This document shows positions 1 to 8,478 of a stretch of 64,000 nt of DNA, piece after piece; position 1 is the stretch's first letter; each line of letters starts with the position of its first letter. A model generated the notes under the pieces. It was not told the origin of the DNA. It saw only the letters and a list, made by a program, of their open reading frames with translations, and searched no databases. Source of the stretch: Janthinobacterium sp. PAMC25594. Its GTDB lineage: Bacteria > Pseudomonadota > Gammaproteobacteria > Burkholderiales > Burkholderiaceae_D. Position numbers and translations under genes: made by a program. The stretch is from the NCBI RefSeq assembly GCF_019443505.1, contig NZ_CP080377.1, positions 2,480,001 through 2,544,000 of the forward strand, written 5' to 3'.

Positions 1-1
1 C

Positions 2-1867
2 TGCCTGGCCGCGCTGACCCTGATCGGCCTGTTCCCGCAGCAGCCCGTGCTGCTGTTCGCCGGCCTGGCCCTGTGGGTGGGCCTGTGCACGAGCGGCTCG
101 GCCCTGCACCGCAACGCGCAATCGTATGTGTACGTGCTGGCCGGCTACACGGCCTGCATGATCGTGCTGCCCGCCATCGAGCAGCCGATGCAGGTGTTCT
201 CGCTGGCCGTCACGCGCGTGGCCGAAGTGGGCCTGGGCATCATCTGCTCGGCCGTCGTCTCCAGCGTGCTGCTGCCGCGCCACCAGGGCACACAGGTGAT
301 GCGCTCGGTGCAGGCGCGCTATGGCAAGTTCCTCACCTTTTGCCATGACGTGCTGCAGCAAAAGCTCACGCCGGCGCAGGTGGAATTGACGCATTTGCAG
401 TTTGCCGCCGACGTGGCGGCGCTGGAACTGGGCCGCTCGGCCGCGCTGTTCGAAGTGACCAGCAAAGTGGGTCACGTGCGCGCGCAAAACCGCAAACTGC
501 ACGCCTTCAACGCCACCTTCATGACGGCGCTGACCACCTTCTATACCTTTCACCGCCTGTTCGACCGCCTGCAGCGCGATGGCGAAACCCAGGTCATGCA
601 GGCGTGCGCGCCCCTGTACGCCATCGTCGCCGAGGCGCTGCAAGCGACGCCTTCGCAAGACTCGCTCGACACCATGCAGCGGCACCTGCAAGCGGCGCTG
701 GCGCAGGCGCGCGCGGACATCGATAGCGCGACCATCGTGCATGCGCAGCGCATCGACTTCGACACCGTCTGCGAGTTGCTCGAGCGCTTCGCGCGCGACA
801 TGAGCCGCTTTCACGAAGTGTATTTCAGCCTCGTGCATGACACGCCGCTCGACGTCAGCACGCCGCAGGCGTATGCGCCGAAGACGCCGCCCGCGCTGGT
901 CATCGCCAGCGGCGCGCGCGCGGCCATCAGCCTGGCCCTGCTGGCGCTGGGCGCCTACTTCCTCGCCTGGCCCTACGCCAGCACGGCGATGCTGATGGCG
1001 GCCGTGTTCTGCGCGCTGGCCTCGTCCTCGCCGCGCCCCATCATGATGATCCGGCAAGTGCTGACGGGCTTTTTGATCGCCATGCCGCTATCGCTCGTCT
1101 GCGTGTATTTCGTGCTGGTGCACGGCGACGGCTTCCCCATGCTGGTACTGAGTTTTGCGCCGTTCCTCGCCGTCGGCCTGTACCTGATGACCAATCCCGC
1201 CAAGCTGGGCGTCGGCCTGGGCGTGTCGACCTTCATCACGCAGATGGCGCCGACGAACGTGATGCATGTCGATGGCGCAGCCTTTTTGAACACGGGCATG
1301 GCGCTGATCGTCGGCCTGATGCTGGCTGCCCTCGTGTTTGCCGTGCTGCTGCCCGAGCACACGATGGGCCACAAGGACCACATCGGCCGCGCCCTGTGGC
1401 GCGAAGCGCTGCATGCGTGCACGGCGCCCGCGCGAAGAGTCAAGCATCGTTTCGACAACCGCGTGCGCGACTTGCTCAGCCAGCTCAATGCGGCGGCCGG
1501 ACCGGCGCCGGGCGAGGCCACGCGCGCCGTCGTGCGCCAGGCCTTGACCCTGCTGGAAATCGGCCATTCCGTGATCGAACTGCGCGAACTGATCGCGACC
1601 GCCCGCCCGGGCGCCACGCGCCACGCGCTGCAGCAGTGCGTGGAGCACATCGCCGGCTGGCTGCGCACGCGCAGCGACACGGCACTGCAGGCGGCGCTGG
1701 CCGCCACCCTGCAGGCGGGCGCCGTGGTGCGCGCGGCGCAAACGCAAGCCGATGCGACAGCCGAACGCAGCGCCCGCCTGCAGACGGCATTGGCCGACCT
1801 GCATTCGATCTACACCTCATTACTCGACCATATGGCGCCTGGCGCCGGAGACCACCATGCCGCGTGA
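2..1867 (+). CDS. FUSC-family inner-membrane efflux protein (AaeB-like), 5' end outside window
   Basis: The reading frame is open from base 2, so the true start lies upstream; GTG at 47 is only the first internal start-like codon. The product has two blocks of hydrophobic helices (about residues 1-90 and 290-445 of the visible part), each followed by a soluble helical segment, the layout of fusaric acid resistance/p-hydroxybenzoate efflux proteins. Such proteins export aromatic acids together with a DUF1656 peptide and an HlyD-type adaptor, and both follow directly here. The stop overlaps the next start by 11 bases, so translation is probably coupled. The family is clear; the substrate is not known. 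Confidence 0.88.
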   Translation, partial: CLAALTLIGLFPQQPVLLFAGLALWVGLCTSGSALHRNAQSYVYVLAGYTACMIVLPAIEQPMQVFSLAVTRVAEVGLGIICSAVVSSVLLPRHQGTQVMRSVQARYGKFLTFCHDVLQQKLTPAQVELTHLQFAADVAALELGRSAALFEVTSKVGHVRAQNRKLHAFNATFMTALTTFYTFHRLFDRLQRDGETQVMQACAPLYAIVAEALQATPSQDSLDTMQRHLQAALAQARADIDSATIVHAQRIDFDTVCELLERFARDMSRFHEVYFSLVHDTPLDVSTPQAYAPKTPPALVIASGARAAISLALLALGAYFLAWPYASTAMLMAAVFCALASSSPRPIMMIRQVLTGFLIAMPLSLVCVYFVLVHGDGFPMLVLSFAPFLAVGLYLMTNPAKLGVGLGVSTFITQMAPTNVMHVDGAAFLNTGMALIVGLMLAALVFAVLLPEHTMGHKDHIGRALWREALHACTAPARRVKHRFDNRVRDLLSQLNAAAGPAPGEATRAVVRQALTLLEIGHSVIELRELIATARPGATRHALQQCVEHIAGWLRTRSDTALQAALAATLQAGAVVRAAQTQADATAERSARLQTALADLHSIYTSLLDHMAPGAGDHHAA

Positions 1868-2057
1868 ATTCGCCCTGTTCGGAATTCTGATTCCTACCCT
1901 GCTGCCCCTGTTCATCCTCAGCATCGGCCTGCAAACCCTGCTCGACCGCGTGCTGGGCTGGCTGGGCGTGTACCGCATGGTGTGGCACCCGTCGCTGGCG
2001 CGGCTGTGCATCTTCATCGCCATCTTCGGCGCGCTGGCTTTATCGCTGTACAAATAA
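1857..2057 (+). CDS. DUF1656 small membrane protein (AaeX-like)
   Basis: A 66-residue protein starting MPREFALFG, with two predicted membrane helices (roughly residues 8-28 and 44-64). Its size, position between a FUSC protein and an HlyD adaptor, and N-terminal pattern match DUF1656/AaeX peptides of aromatic acid efflux operons. The ATG at 1857 lies within the last codons of the upstream gene. A longer in-frame extension upstream exists but runs inside the FUSC gene and is not credible. The exact role of this peptide family is not settled. Confidence 0.85.
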   Translation: MPREFALFGILIPTLLPLFILSIGLQTLLDRVLGWLGVYRMVWHPSLARLCIFIAIFGALALSLYK

Positions 2058-2105
2058 CCTTCGAATAAAAAAAATGTTCAACCCAATCAAGGAAAGGCTG
2101 CCGAC

Positions 2106-3005
2106 ATGGTAAGCAAACTGACCCGCTATGCAATCACCGTGCTGCTCCTGGCTGCCGCCCTGTGGATAGGCAAGACCGTCTGGGACCGCTACATGGAGTC
2201 GCCGTGGACGCGCGACGGCCGCATCAAGGCCGACATCGTCAACATCAGCGCCGACGTGGCCGGCACCGTCACGGACGTGCTGGTGCGCGACAACCAGGTG
2301 GTGCAAAAGGGCGACGTGCTGTTCGTCGTCGACAAGGAACGCTATGCCAGCGCGCTGGCGCAGGCCGACGCCGTGCTGGCCGCGCAAAAAACGGAAATGG
2401 GCCGCCGCGGCAAGGAAGCGCAGCGCCGCGCAGGCCTTGACGCCAGCATCATCTCGACGGAAAGCCGCGAAAGCGCGGCCTACGCCGCCAGCTCGGCCTC
2501 GTCGCAAGTGCAGGCCGCCGTGGCCGCGCGCGCGCTGGCGCAACTGAACCTGGAACGCACTACCGTGCGCGCCCCCGTCAGCGGCTACGTGACGAACCTG
2601 AACGTGCACAAGGGCGATTTCGCCGCCGTCGGCGCCCCCAAGCTGGCCGTCATCGACAGCGCCTCGTATTACGTCGTCGGCTACTTTGAAGAGACCAAGC
2701 TGGGCATGCTGGCGCAGGACGACAAGGCGGAAATGAATCTGATGAGCGGCGGCACCCTGCATGGCCACATCGAGAGCATCGCACGCGGCATCACCGACCG
2801 CGACGCCGCCACGGGCCGCGAACTGCTGGCCGACGTCAATCCCACCTTCAACTGGGTGCGCCTGGCGCAGCGCGTGCCCGTGCGCATCCACATCGACGAG
2901 CAAGACAGGAACCAGGTCCTGGTGGCCGGCACCACCTGCACCGTGGTGATCACGCCCCATTCGGCGCCGGCCAAGGCGGCGTCGGCCGCGCCGCACAAGG
3001 CCTAA
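2106..3005 (+). CDS. HlyD-family periplasmic adaptor of the aromatic acid efflux pump (AaeA-like)
   Basis: A 299-residue membrane fusion protein: one N-terminal membrane anchor (about residues 6-24), a lipoyl/barrel-sandwich half-motif near residues 45-80 (ISADVAGTVTDVLVRDNQ), a short helical hairpin, the second lipoyl half near 155-180 (VRAPVSGYVTNLNVHKGD), then a beta-barrel domain. It would link the inner-membrane FUSC protein to an outer-membrane factor that must lie outside the window. AAGGAAAGG sits about 9 bases before the ATG. It ends tail to tail with the convergent SDR gene. Confidence 0.9.
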   Translation: MVSKLTRYAITVLLLAAALWIGKTVWDRYMESPWTRDGRIKADIVNISADVAGTVTDVLVRDNQVVQKGDVLFVVDKERYASALAQADAVLAAQKTEMGRRGKEAQRRAGLDASIISTESRESAAYAASSASSQVQAAVAARALAQLNLERTTVRAPVSGYVTNLNVHKGDFAAVGAPKLAVIDSASYYVVGYFEETKLGMLAQDDKAEMNLMSGGTLHGHIESIARGITDRDAATGRELLADVNPTFNWVRLAQRVPVRIHIDEQDRNQVLVAGTTCTVVITPHSAPAKAASAAPHKA

Positions 3006-3748
3006 CGGCCGCCGGCCACGTCGAGGATGCTGCCCGTCACATAGCTTGCCCGCGGCCCCAGCAGGTACAGGATGGCGTCGGCGATTTCTTCCGGCTGGCC
3101 GCCCCGCTGCATGGGCACGCCGGACGCCAGGCGCGCCACCCGTCCCGGTTCGCCGCCAGACGCGTGGATGTCCGTATGGATGATGCCGGGCCGCACGCCA
3201 TTGACGCGGATGCCTTCGGCCGCCACTTCCTTCGCCAGCCCGAGGGTCAGGGTATCGACGGCGCCTTTCGAGGCCGCGTAATCGATGTATTCGCCCGGCG
3301 AGCCGATGCGCGCGGCCACCGACGAGACGTTCACGATGCGCCCGCCCTGCCCGCCGTTGGCCGTCGACATGCGCCGCACGGCCTGCTGGCAGCACAGGAA
3401 ATAACTGATCACGTTGGTGCGCAGCACGCGTTCCAGGCGCCGCACGGAAATGTCGGCCAGCCGGCATTTCTGCTCCAGCACGCCCACATTGTTGACCAGC
3501 GCCGTGAGCATGCCCAGGCGCGCATCGACTGCATCGAACAAGCGCGCCACGTCCGCTTCGTCGCCCACGTCGGCCTGCACGGCAATCGCTTCGCCGCCGC
3601 CAGCGACGATGCGCGCGCACAGATCCTCCGCCGCCTGCGCATCGCGCACATAATTGATGCAGACGGCATAGCCCTGGCGCGCCGCCAGCTGCGCCGTCGC
3701 CGCGCCGATGCCGCGGCTGCTGCCGGTAATCAGGATCACTTCCTTCAT
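3002..3748 (-). CDS. SDR-family oxidoreductase
   Basis: A 248-residue classical short-chain dehydrogenase. The cofactor motif GSSRGIGAA lies near residues 9-17, an NNVGV motif follows mid-protein, and the catalytic Ser plus YAASKGA (Tyr-x3-Lys) lie at about 150-160. Proteins of this kind, often annotated as glucose-1-dehydrogenase-like or YgfF-like, use NAD(P); the substrate cannot be read here. The start at 3748 (MKEVILITG) is preferred over one six codons upstream because GAGG lies about 7 bases before it. The stop codon overlaps that of the convergent adaptor gene. Confidence 0.9.
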   Translation of the reverse strand: MKEVILITGSSRGIGAATAQLAARQGYAVCINYVRDAQAAEDLCARIVAGGGEAIAVQADVGDEADVARLFDAVDARLGMLTALVNNVGVLEQKCRLADISVRRLERVLRTNVISYFLCCQQAVRRMSTANGGQGGRIVNVSSVAARIGSPGEYIDYAASKGAVDTLTLGLAKEVAAEGIRVNGVRPGIIHTDIHASGGEPGRVARLASGVPMQRGGQPEEIADAILYLLGPRASYVTGSILDVAGGR

Positions 3749-3791
3749 CGTTGCACCTCGTTTCATTTAATTCATGTGCTGGCCTCAACCT

Positions 3792-3818
3792 GGGGTCAGA
3801 CCCGTCGGGTCTGACCCC
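3792..3818. repeat. 27-bp perfect palindrome (copy 1)
   Basis: The arms GGGGTCAGACCCG and CGGGTCTGACCCC are exact reverse complements around a single central T. The same element with a central G occurs at 31919-31945. Both copies are intergenic. Confidence 0.9.
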
Positions 3819-3864
3819 GGCTCTTTGCTTCATGGGTTCGGCAGCAATACCTGCATGCAACCAC

Positions 3865-3892
3865 AAAAAAACCCGCGCGCGGCGGGTTTTTC
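3865..3892. terminator. Rho-independent terminator, probably bidirectional
   Basis: The stem AAACCCGC (3869-3876) pairs with GCGGGTTT (3882-3889) around a 5-base loop. A-runs upstream and T-runs downstream give a U-tract on either strand. It lies just past the end of the minus-strand dsbA operon. Confidence 0.8.
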
Positions 3893-3904
3893 GTGCAAAC
3901 GCAT

Positions 3905-4129
3905 TCAGTTTCGGAAATGCGTCATGGCATAGCCTAGATGCTGCCACCAGTGCTCGCGCGACTGCACGGACGCCAGGCATTTCGCATCGACCTCGTTCTT
4001 GAACGCGGGGTCCACGCACGCCTTGGTCACCAGCGCGTTGCGCTGGTTTTCCACGCTGACGACGGCAAGCGCCAGCCACGCCACGAGGGCGAGGGCCAGT
4101 ACGCACAAGGTCCAGGGCAGCTGTTTCAT
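3905..4129 (-). CDS. Small single-pass membrane protein, unknown function
   Basis: A 74-residue protein with one hydrophobic helix (about residues 5-26) followed by a short soluble tail containing two cysteines, near residues 39 and 51. It starts 12 bases after the dsbA stop on the same strand and ends just before a terminator, so it is probably the last gene of the dsbA transcript. The topology would put the cysteine-bearing tail in the periplasm, where DsbA acts. That link is inference; I do not recognise the family. Confidence 0.65.
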   Translation of the reverse strand: MKQLPWTLCVLALALVAWLALAVVSVENQRNALVTKACVDPAFKNEVDAKCLASVQSREHWWQHLGYAMTHFRN

Positions 4130-4141
4130 GGCGCTCGCCGC

Positions 4142-4822
4142 TTACTTCTTCGCTGGCGCGGGAGCGCGCTCTTTCAGGGTGCGCGCCACCAGTTCATCCA
4201 TCACGCGCAGGGTCGCCGCCTGGGTCTGCGGCTCGGATTGGCCCGGACGCGACAATTGCGACGGCGACGTGACGAAGCGGCCGTCGATGACGATGGTCGG
4301 CGCGCTGTCGATCTTGCTGGCGACGATCAGCTGCTCGTTGCGTTTCAGCTTGGTCTGCACGCCGAACGAATTGAACATGTCCAGGTATTTGGCCTTGTCG
4401 ATGCCGTTCTTGACCAGCAAGTCGAGGATGGCGTCATCGCGGTTCAGGCGGTTGCGCTCGACGTGGATGGCACGGAAGATCTTGTCATGGAACTGGTCCA
4501 GCTGGCCCATCGCTTCCAGCGTGGCATACGCGTGCGCCTGCGGGTCTTTCGGGCCGGAGAAGGCCAGGTGGATGCGGCGGAAGGCGATCTTGTCGCCCTG
4601 TTTCTTGACCCAGTCGTGCATCAGCGGATCGAGCGCGTAGCAGTGCGGGCAGGAATACATGAAGTACTCGACCACTTCCACCTTCTTGCCCGTGTCCGTG
4701 CGCACTGGCGTCGGGAGCGTGGTAAAGCCGGTATCGGCCGCCATGGCGCCGCCGGTGGCCGCCACCAGGCTGACGGCGGCAAGCAGGGGACGCAAGAAAC
4801 GCAGAAAACGCAGAAAACGCAT
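4142..4822 (-). CDS. dsbA: Thiol:disulfide interchange protein DsbA
   Basis: A 226-residue periplasmic oxidoreductase that introduces disulfides into exported proteins. A signal peptide ends near AMA (residue 28). The active site is C58-P-H-C61 in a YSCPHCYALDP context, and a cis-Pro region (SAPTIVIDGRF) follows near residue 185. Length and motifs fit DsbA/DsbL. The signal peptide n-region is a repeated Arg-Phe-Leu tract encoded by a 9-bp tandem repeat (4791-4817). A small membrane protein follows in the same transcript. Confidence 0.93.
   Translation of the reverse strand: MRFLRFLRFLRPLLAAVSLVAATGGAMAADTGFTTLPTPVRTDTGKKVEVVEYFMYSCPHCYALDPLMHDWVKKQGDKIAFRRIHLAFSGPKDPQAHAYATLEAMGQLDQFHDKIFRAIHVERNRLNRDDAILDLLVKNGIDKAKYLDMFNSFGVQTKLKRNEQLIVASKIDSAPTIVIDGRFVTSPSQLSRPGQSEPQTQAATLRVMDELVARTLKERAPAPAKK
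4791..4817. repeat. 9-bp tandem repeat in the dsbA signal peptide
   Basis: Three units of CGCAGAAAA (the first diverged as CGCAAGAAA) encode the repeated RFL residues at the N-terminus of DsbA. The unit is a multiple of three, so slippage would change signal peptide length without a frameshift. Confidence 0.75.
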
Positions 4823-4969
4823 AATAATCCTTCTTCATAAAGTGGTCGTGAACGGAGTGAGATTACCACTTTTTGCGCCGATCGATGCAGCCCGGGCGGA
4901 AAAAAGCCGAGTTTATCGCCCCGCTTTGCGCACGCTTAAGCCGCATTTAAGCCCCGCTGCGCCTCTGTC

Positions 4970-6505
4970 TCAGAAATGGTAGCGCGCCGACACGCGCAGC
5001 TGGCGCGCATCGTTGAGGTAAATGCTGGAATGGCAACCAGGCGCATCGCCGTAATGGCGGCGGTTGGCCAGGTTGCTGCCGGCCAGTTCCAGCTCCCAGG
5101 CGCCCAGCTTGCGCACGTAGCGCCCGTCCACGGTGGCGAATGCGGGCACTTGCGCCAGGCAGCTGCTGGCGAAATCGGGGCCATAGCGCAGGGCGCGCTG
5201 CCATAGCACGCCCACGTCGGCACTCGCGCCGGCCTGCCCCGTCCAGTACAGGCGCAGGCTGGCCAGGGTCTTGGGCACGAGGGCGATGTCCGGGCCGTCG
5301 TAAGTGTAGTCGTCATAGCGCGCATGCACTTGCCGCAGCTGAGCGTCAAGGCGCCAGTCGCGCGCCAGCGCCATGCTGGCCTCGATGGCGATGCCGTCGC
5401 GGCGCGAGGGGTCGAGGTTGCCCGCAAAGCCCAGCTGGCCCAGGTTCTGGTCGAAGACGATCTGGTTGCTCAGGCGCTCGCTGAACACGCGCACGGAAGC
5501 GCTGCGCGCCGCGTCGCCGAAGGTGGCGCCCACTTCCGTTTCGCGCCGCAGCTGTCCCGCCAGCGGACGGTAGCCGGCGCGGGTATAGCCATCGTCATCG
5601 ATGCGGTAGCTGCGCGCGGCCTTGGCGTACACGCTCAGTTGCGGGCGCAGCTGCAAACTGCCCTGCACGTCCCAGGCGTTCTGGTTTTCCCAGTCGCTGC
5701 CGCCGGCGGGCATGTCGGCCGGATCGAGCTGGAACTGTTCATGCCGCAAGCCCAGCAGCAGACGCGGCGCATATATGCCGCCGAACGCCAGCTCTTCGCG
5801 CAGCAGCAGCGCGCGCGAATACTGCCGGCGCCGTCCATCGCCATCGCGGCCCGAACGCCGCTCCCACTGCATCAGGTCCAGGCCCACTTCCGTATCCGTG
5901 CCCACGCCGCCCACCTTGCCGTAATGGCGCACGCGGGGCGCCAGTTGCCGGCGGCGGCTGCTGTACCGCGATTCGCTGCTGCCATCCTCGCCCGCATACT
6001 GGGCCGTGGCGCGCTTTTCCCGCTGCGACAGTTCCACGCCCAGCTCGACATTGCCCACGTAGCGCTGCACGAAAGCGCTGGCGCGCCGCACTTCATAGCG
6101 GTACAGGTCTTCCGGGCGGGCCGCCAGCAAGGCCAGGAACGGCGCCTCGGGCGCGGGATAGCGGGTGTCCTGGTTCAGCTGGTCGGCGCTGAAGCCAAAA
6201 CGGCCCTGGCGCAGCTTCCATTCCGCGCCGCCGTTGAAGCCGCGCTGGTGAAACACGCTGCCATCGCGGTAATTACCATTGCGCAACTCATCGATGGCCA
6301 CATCGAGCGACATGCCGCCGTGGTCGCGCGACAGGGCACCGCGCACGCTGTGCTGGCCGCCCTGCGCCAGCTCGGCGGACAGGTCGCCATGCGTGACGCC
6401 GGCCGCGCCACCATCCACGCCGTCCTGCGCGTACGCAGGCATGACCATGGCGCACAGCAGCAAGGTGCGCGTGGCGATGGTCAGGGCGAAAGGGGCAGGC
6501 ATCAT
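4970..6505 (-). CDS. TonB-dependent-receptor-like outer membrane beta-barrel lacking a plug domain
   Basis: A 511-residue exported protein: signal peptide ending near AYAQ (residue 27), then many alternating strands with aromatic girdles, a late segment (AGSNLANRRHYGD) typical of the last TonB-receptor strands, and a C-terminal Phe (SARYHF) as in outer membrane barrels. The roughly 120-residue plug that should follow the signal peptide, and any TonB box, are not visible; barrel-type sequence begins almost at once. It may be a passive porin-like derivative or a truncated receptor. Upstream on the minus strand a TATAAT-like box with ATAATGATT (about 6565-6577) slightly resembles half a Fur box. 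The ligand is unknown. Confidence 0.7.
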   Translation of the reverse strand: MMPAPFALTIATRTLLLCAMVMPAYAQDGVDGGAAGVTHGDLSAELAQGGQHSVRGALSRDHGGMSLDVAIDELRNGNYRDGSVFHQRGFNGGAEWKLRQGRFGFSADQLNQDTRYPAPEAPFLALLAARPEDLYRYEVRRASAFVQRYVGNVELGVELSQREKRATAQYAGEDGSSESRYSSRRRQLAPRVRHYGKVGGVGTDTEVGLDLMQWERRSGRDGDGRRRQYSRALLLREELAFGGIYAPRLLLGLRHEQFQLDPADMPAGGSDWENQNAWDVQGSLQLRPQLSVYAKAARSYRIDDDGYTRAGYRPLAGQLRRETEVGATFGDAARSASVRVFSERLSNQIVFDQNLGQLGFAGNLDPSRRDGIAIEASMALARDWRLDAQLRQVHARYDDYTYDGPDIALVPKTLASLRLYWTGQAGASADVGVLWQRALRYGPDFASSCLAQVPAFATVDGRYVRKLGAWELELAGSNLANRRHYGDAPGCHSSIYLNDARQLRVSARYHF

Positions 6506-6602
6506 GGCGGAAAGCTGGGTGCGCTACCGGGGCGCGGACGCACGGTAGCAGGAGGATGGCAAAAGCGAATCATTATACGCACGGCGCGCGGCGCCGGGGC
6601 CG

Positions 6603-7493
6603 TCAGCTGCCCAGGCGCCCTTCATCGGCCAGGAAGTCGATGAAGGTGCGCACTTTCGAGGACAGGTAGCGGCGGCTCGTGTAGACGGCGTACACGCTGC
6701 CGCCCGCCAGCTTGAAATCGTCGAAGAGACGCACCAGCCGCCCCGCCGCCAGGTCCGCATCCGTTTGCCACGACGGCAGCAGGGCGATGCCCATGCCGTC
6801 GAGCGCGGCCGCATGCAGCAGGCTTTCGTTATTACATTGCAGCACGGGCGTAAACTTCACCGTCTCGTGCCCCTGCGGGCCGTCAAACGTCAATTCATTG
6901 CCATTTGACAACAGCGAATAGCTGATCATGGCGTGTTGCGCCAGATCCTGCGGCGCCACAGGGTGGCCCGCCCGCGCCAGGTAGGCGGGCGCGGCCACCA
7001 GGTGAAAGGCGATGCTGCCGATGGGGCGCGCGATCAGGCTCGGCGACGGTGCCTGGCTGACGCGCAGGGCCAGGTCGAAACCCTCTTCCACCAGATTGAC
7101 CACCCTGCCACTCAAGTCGATGTCAAACGTCACTTCCGGGAAGCGCTCGCGGTAAGCCACCAGGGTGCGCGTAAAGATGGCGTTGGCGAACCAGACGGGC
7201 GCGCTCAGGCGCAACATGCCGCGCGGCACCACCGTCGTGCGGCCCACGGTCGCTTCCACTTCATCGAGATTGTCGAGCATGTCGCGGCACTGTTCAAAAT
7301 ACACCTTGCCGATTTCCGTCAGGCTCAGATGGCGGCTGCTGCGGTTCAGCAAGCGCGCGCCCAGGTGGCGCTCCAGGTGCATCACGTGCTTGCTGACCAT
7401 GGCCGGCGACAGATCGAGGCGCTCGCTGGCGCGCACGAAGCTGTCCAGTTCCACCACGGCGCGAAACACGCGCATGCTGCGCAAGGTATCCAT
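6603..7493 (-). CDS. LysR-family transcriptional regulator
   Basis: A 296-residue regulator beginning MDTLRSMRVFRAVVELDSF, the usual LysR start. The winged helix (RASERLDLSPAMVSKHVMHLE) occupies about residues 18-45, followed by a periplasmic-binding-protein-like effector domain. In-frame starts exist 2 and 13 codons upstream; the chosen start best fits family length. It is divergent from the dioxygenase gene at 7606 with about 110 bases between them, the normal arrangement for a LysR regulator and its target. The effector is unknown. Confidence 0.88.
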   Translation of the reverse strand: MDTLRSMRVFRAVVELDSFVRASERLDLSPAMVSKHVMHLERHLGARLLNRSSRHLSLTEIGKVYFEQCRDMLDNLDEVEATVGRTTVVPRGMLRLSAPVWFANAIFTRTLVAYRERFPEVTFDIDLSGRVVNLVEEGFDLALRVSQAPSPSLIARPIGSIAFHLVAAPAYLARAGHPVAPQDLAQHAMISYSLLSNGNELTFDGPQGHETVKFTPVLQCNNESLLHAAALDGMGIALLPSWQTDADLAAGRLVRLFDDFKLAGGSVYAVYTSRRYLSSKVRTFIDFLADEGRLGS

Positions 7494-7565
7494 GACCATC
7501 CCATCATCAACAAAATGGAAATGATATATCAATAATAGCGATCTTGATCAACTGACCGCGCATGA

Positions 7566-7578
7566 CTATCATCGATAG
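7566..7578. promoter_or_regulatory. Possible LysR operator half-sites
   Basis: The dyad CTATC-atc-GATAG lies in the divergent intergenic region between the LysR gene and the dioxygenase gene, about 28 bases before the dioxygenase start. LysR sites are often short interrupted dyads of this kind. No footprint or consensus was used. Confidence 0.3.
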
Positions 7579-7605
7579 CATCAGTCATTTCACTCCGGAG
7601 CCGCC

Positions 7606-8409
7606 ATGCAAGAGCACACCTTCCCCACCTATTTCCTGTCGCACGGCGGCGGCCCGTGGCCGTTCATGAAAGACTAGTTCGGCGACCGCTACGACGTGCT
7701 GGAAGCATCATTGCAGGATATCCCGCGCCAGATCGGCGCGCGCCCGAAAGCCGTGCTGGTCGTCACGGCGCACTGGGAAGGGCCGCAGTTCCTCGTTTCG
7801 GCCAGCCCGCAGCCGGGCATGATCTACGATTATTCGGGCTTTCCGCCGCACACGTATCAAATTCAGTACCCGGCACCGGGCGCGCCGGAACTGGCGGCGC
7901 AGGTAAAACAGTTACTCGACGCGGCCGGCCACCCGGCGCGCCTGGACCACGAGCGCGGTTTCGACCACGGCACCTTCAGCGCCCTGTTCCCCATCTACCC
8001 GCAGGCGGACGTGCCGCTGGTGCAGCTGTCGCTGAAACACGGCTACGACCCGCTGACACACGTCGAGGTGGGCCGCGCGCTGGCCGGCCTGCGCCGGCAA
8101 GGTGTGCTGATACTGGGCAGTGGCCTCAGTTATCACAACCTGCGCCAGTTCGGCCAGGCGGGCGCCGTCGCTTCGCATCAGTTCGACGCCTGGCTGCGCC
8201 AGACGATGGCCTTGCCGCCGGCACAACGGCTGCAACAGTTGCTGGCCTGGGACCAGGCGCCGGGCGCGCGCCAGGCCCATCCGCAGGAAGACCATCTGCT
8301 GCCGCTGATGGTGGCGCTCGGTGCGGCCGAGCAGGAAGCGGCGCACGTGGTGTACCACGAGGAGGATTTTTTTGGGGCGCTGGCGGTCACCAGTTTCAAA
8401 TTCGGATAA
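7606..8409 (+). pseudogene. LigB/DODA-type extradiol dioxygenase interrupted by an in-frame TAG
   Basis: From ATG 7606 (GGAG seven bases upstream) the frame encodes a YgiD/4,5-DOPA dioxygenase-like protein of about 267 residues. Codon 24, at 7675-7677, is TAG. Before it lies SHGGGPWPFMKD, which carries the first metal-binding His; after it the frame continues to 8409 with VTAHWEG (second ligand), SGLSYHN and HPQEDHLLPL. Translation could restart at GTG 7696, but the product would lack the first metal ligand and is unlikely to be active. The rest looks well conserved, so the lesion is recent, a sequencing error, or suppressed. A divergent LysR gene likely controls it. Confidence 0.85.
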
Positions 8410-8422
8410 TCCGCCAGCGCAT

Positions 8423-8460
8423 AAAAAAAGCGCCGCGACAGCAATGTCGCGGCGCTTTTT
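8423..8460. terminator. Strong bidirectional rho-independent terminator
   Basis: AGCGCCGCGACA pairs with TGTCGCGGCGCT around a short loop, with a run of A before and T after. It separates the plus-strand dioxygenase gene from the convergent minus-strand GTPase gene and can serve both. Confidence 0.9.
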
Positions 8461-8478
8461 GCATGGATATAACTTGAA

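Noticed and set aside
2040..4106. Minus-strand frame of 688 residues across the HlyD and SDR genes
   Set aside because: It overlaps two real genes in wrong frames and has Arg/Gly-rich composition typical of shadows.
6506..6602. Cobalamin riboswitch upstream of the receptor-like barrel
   Set aside because: The leader is under 100 bases and lacks the B12-box pattern.
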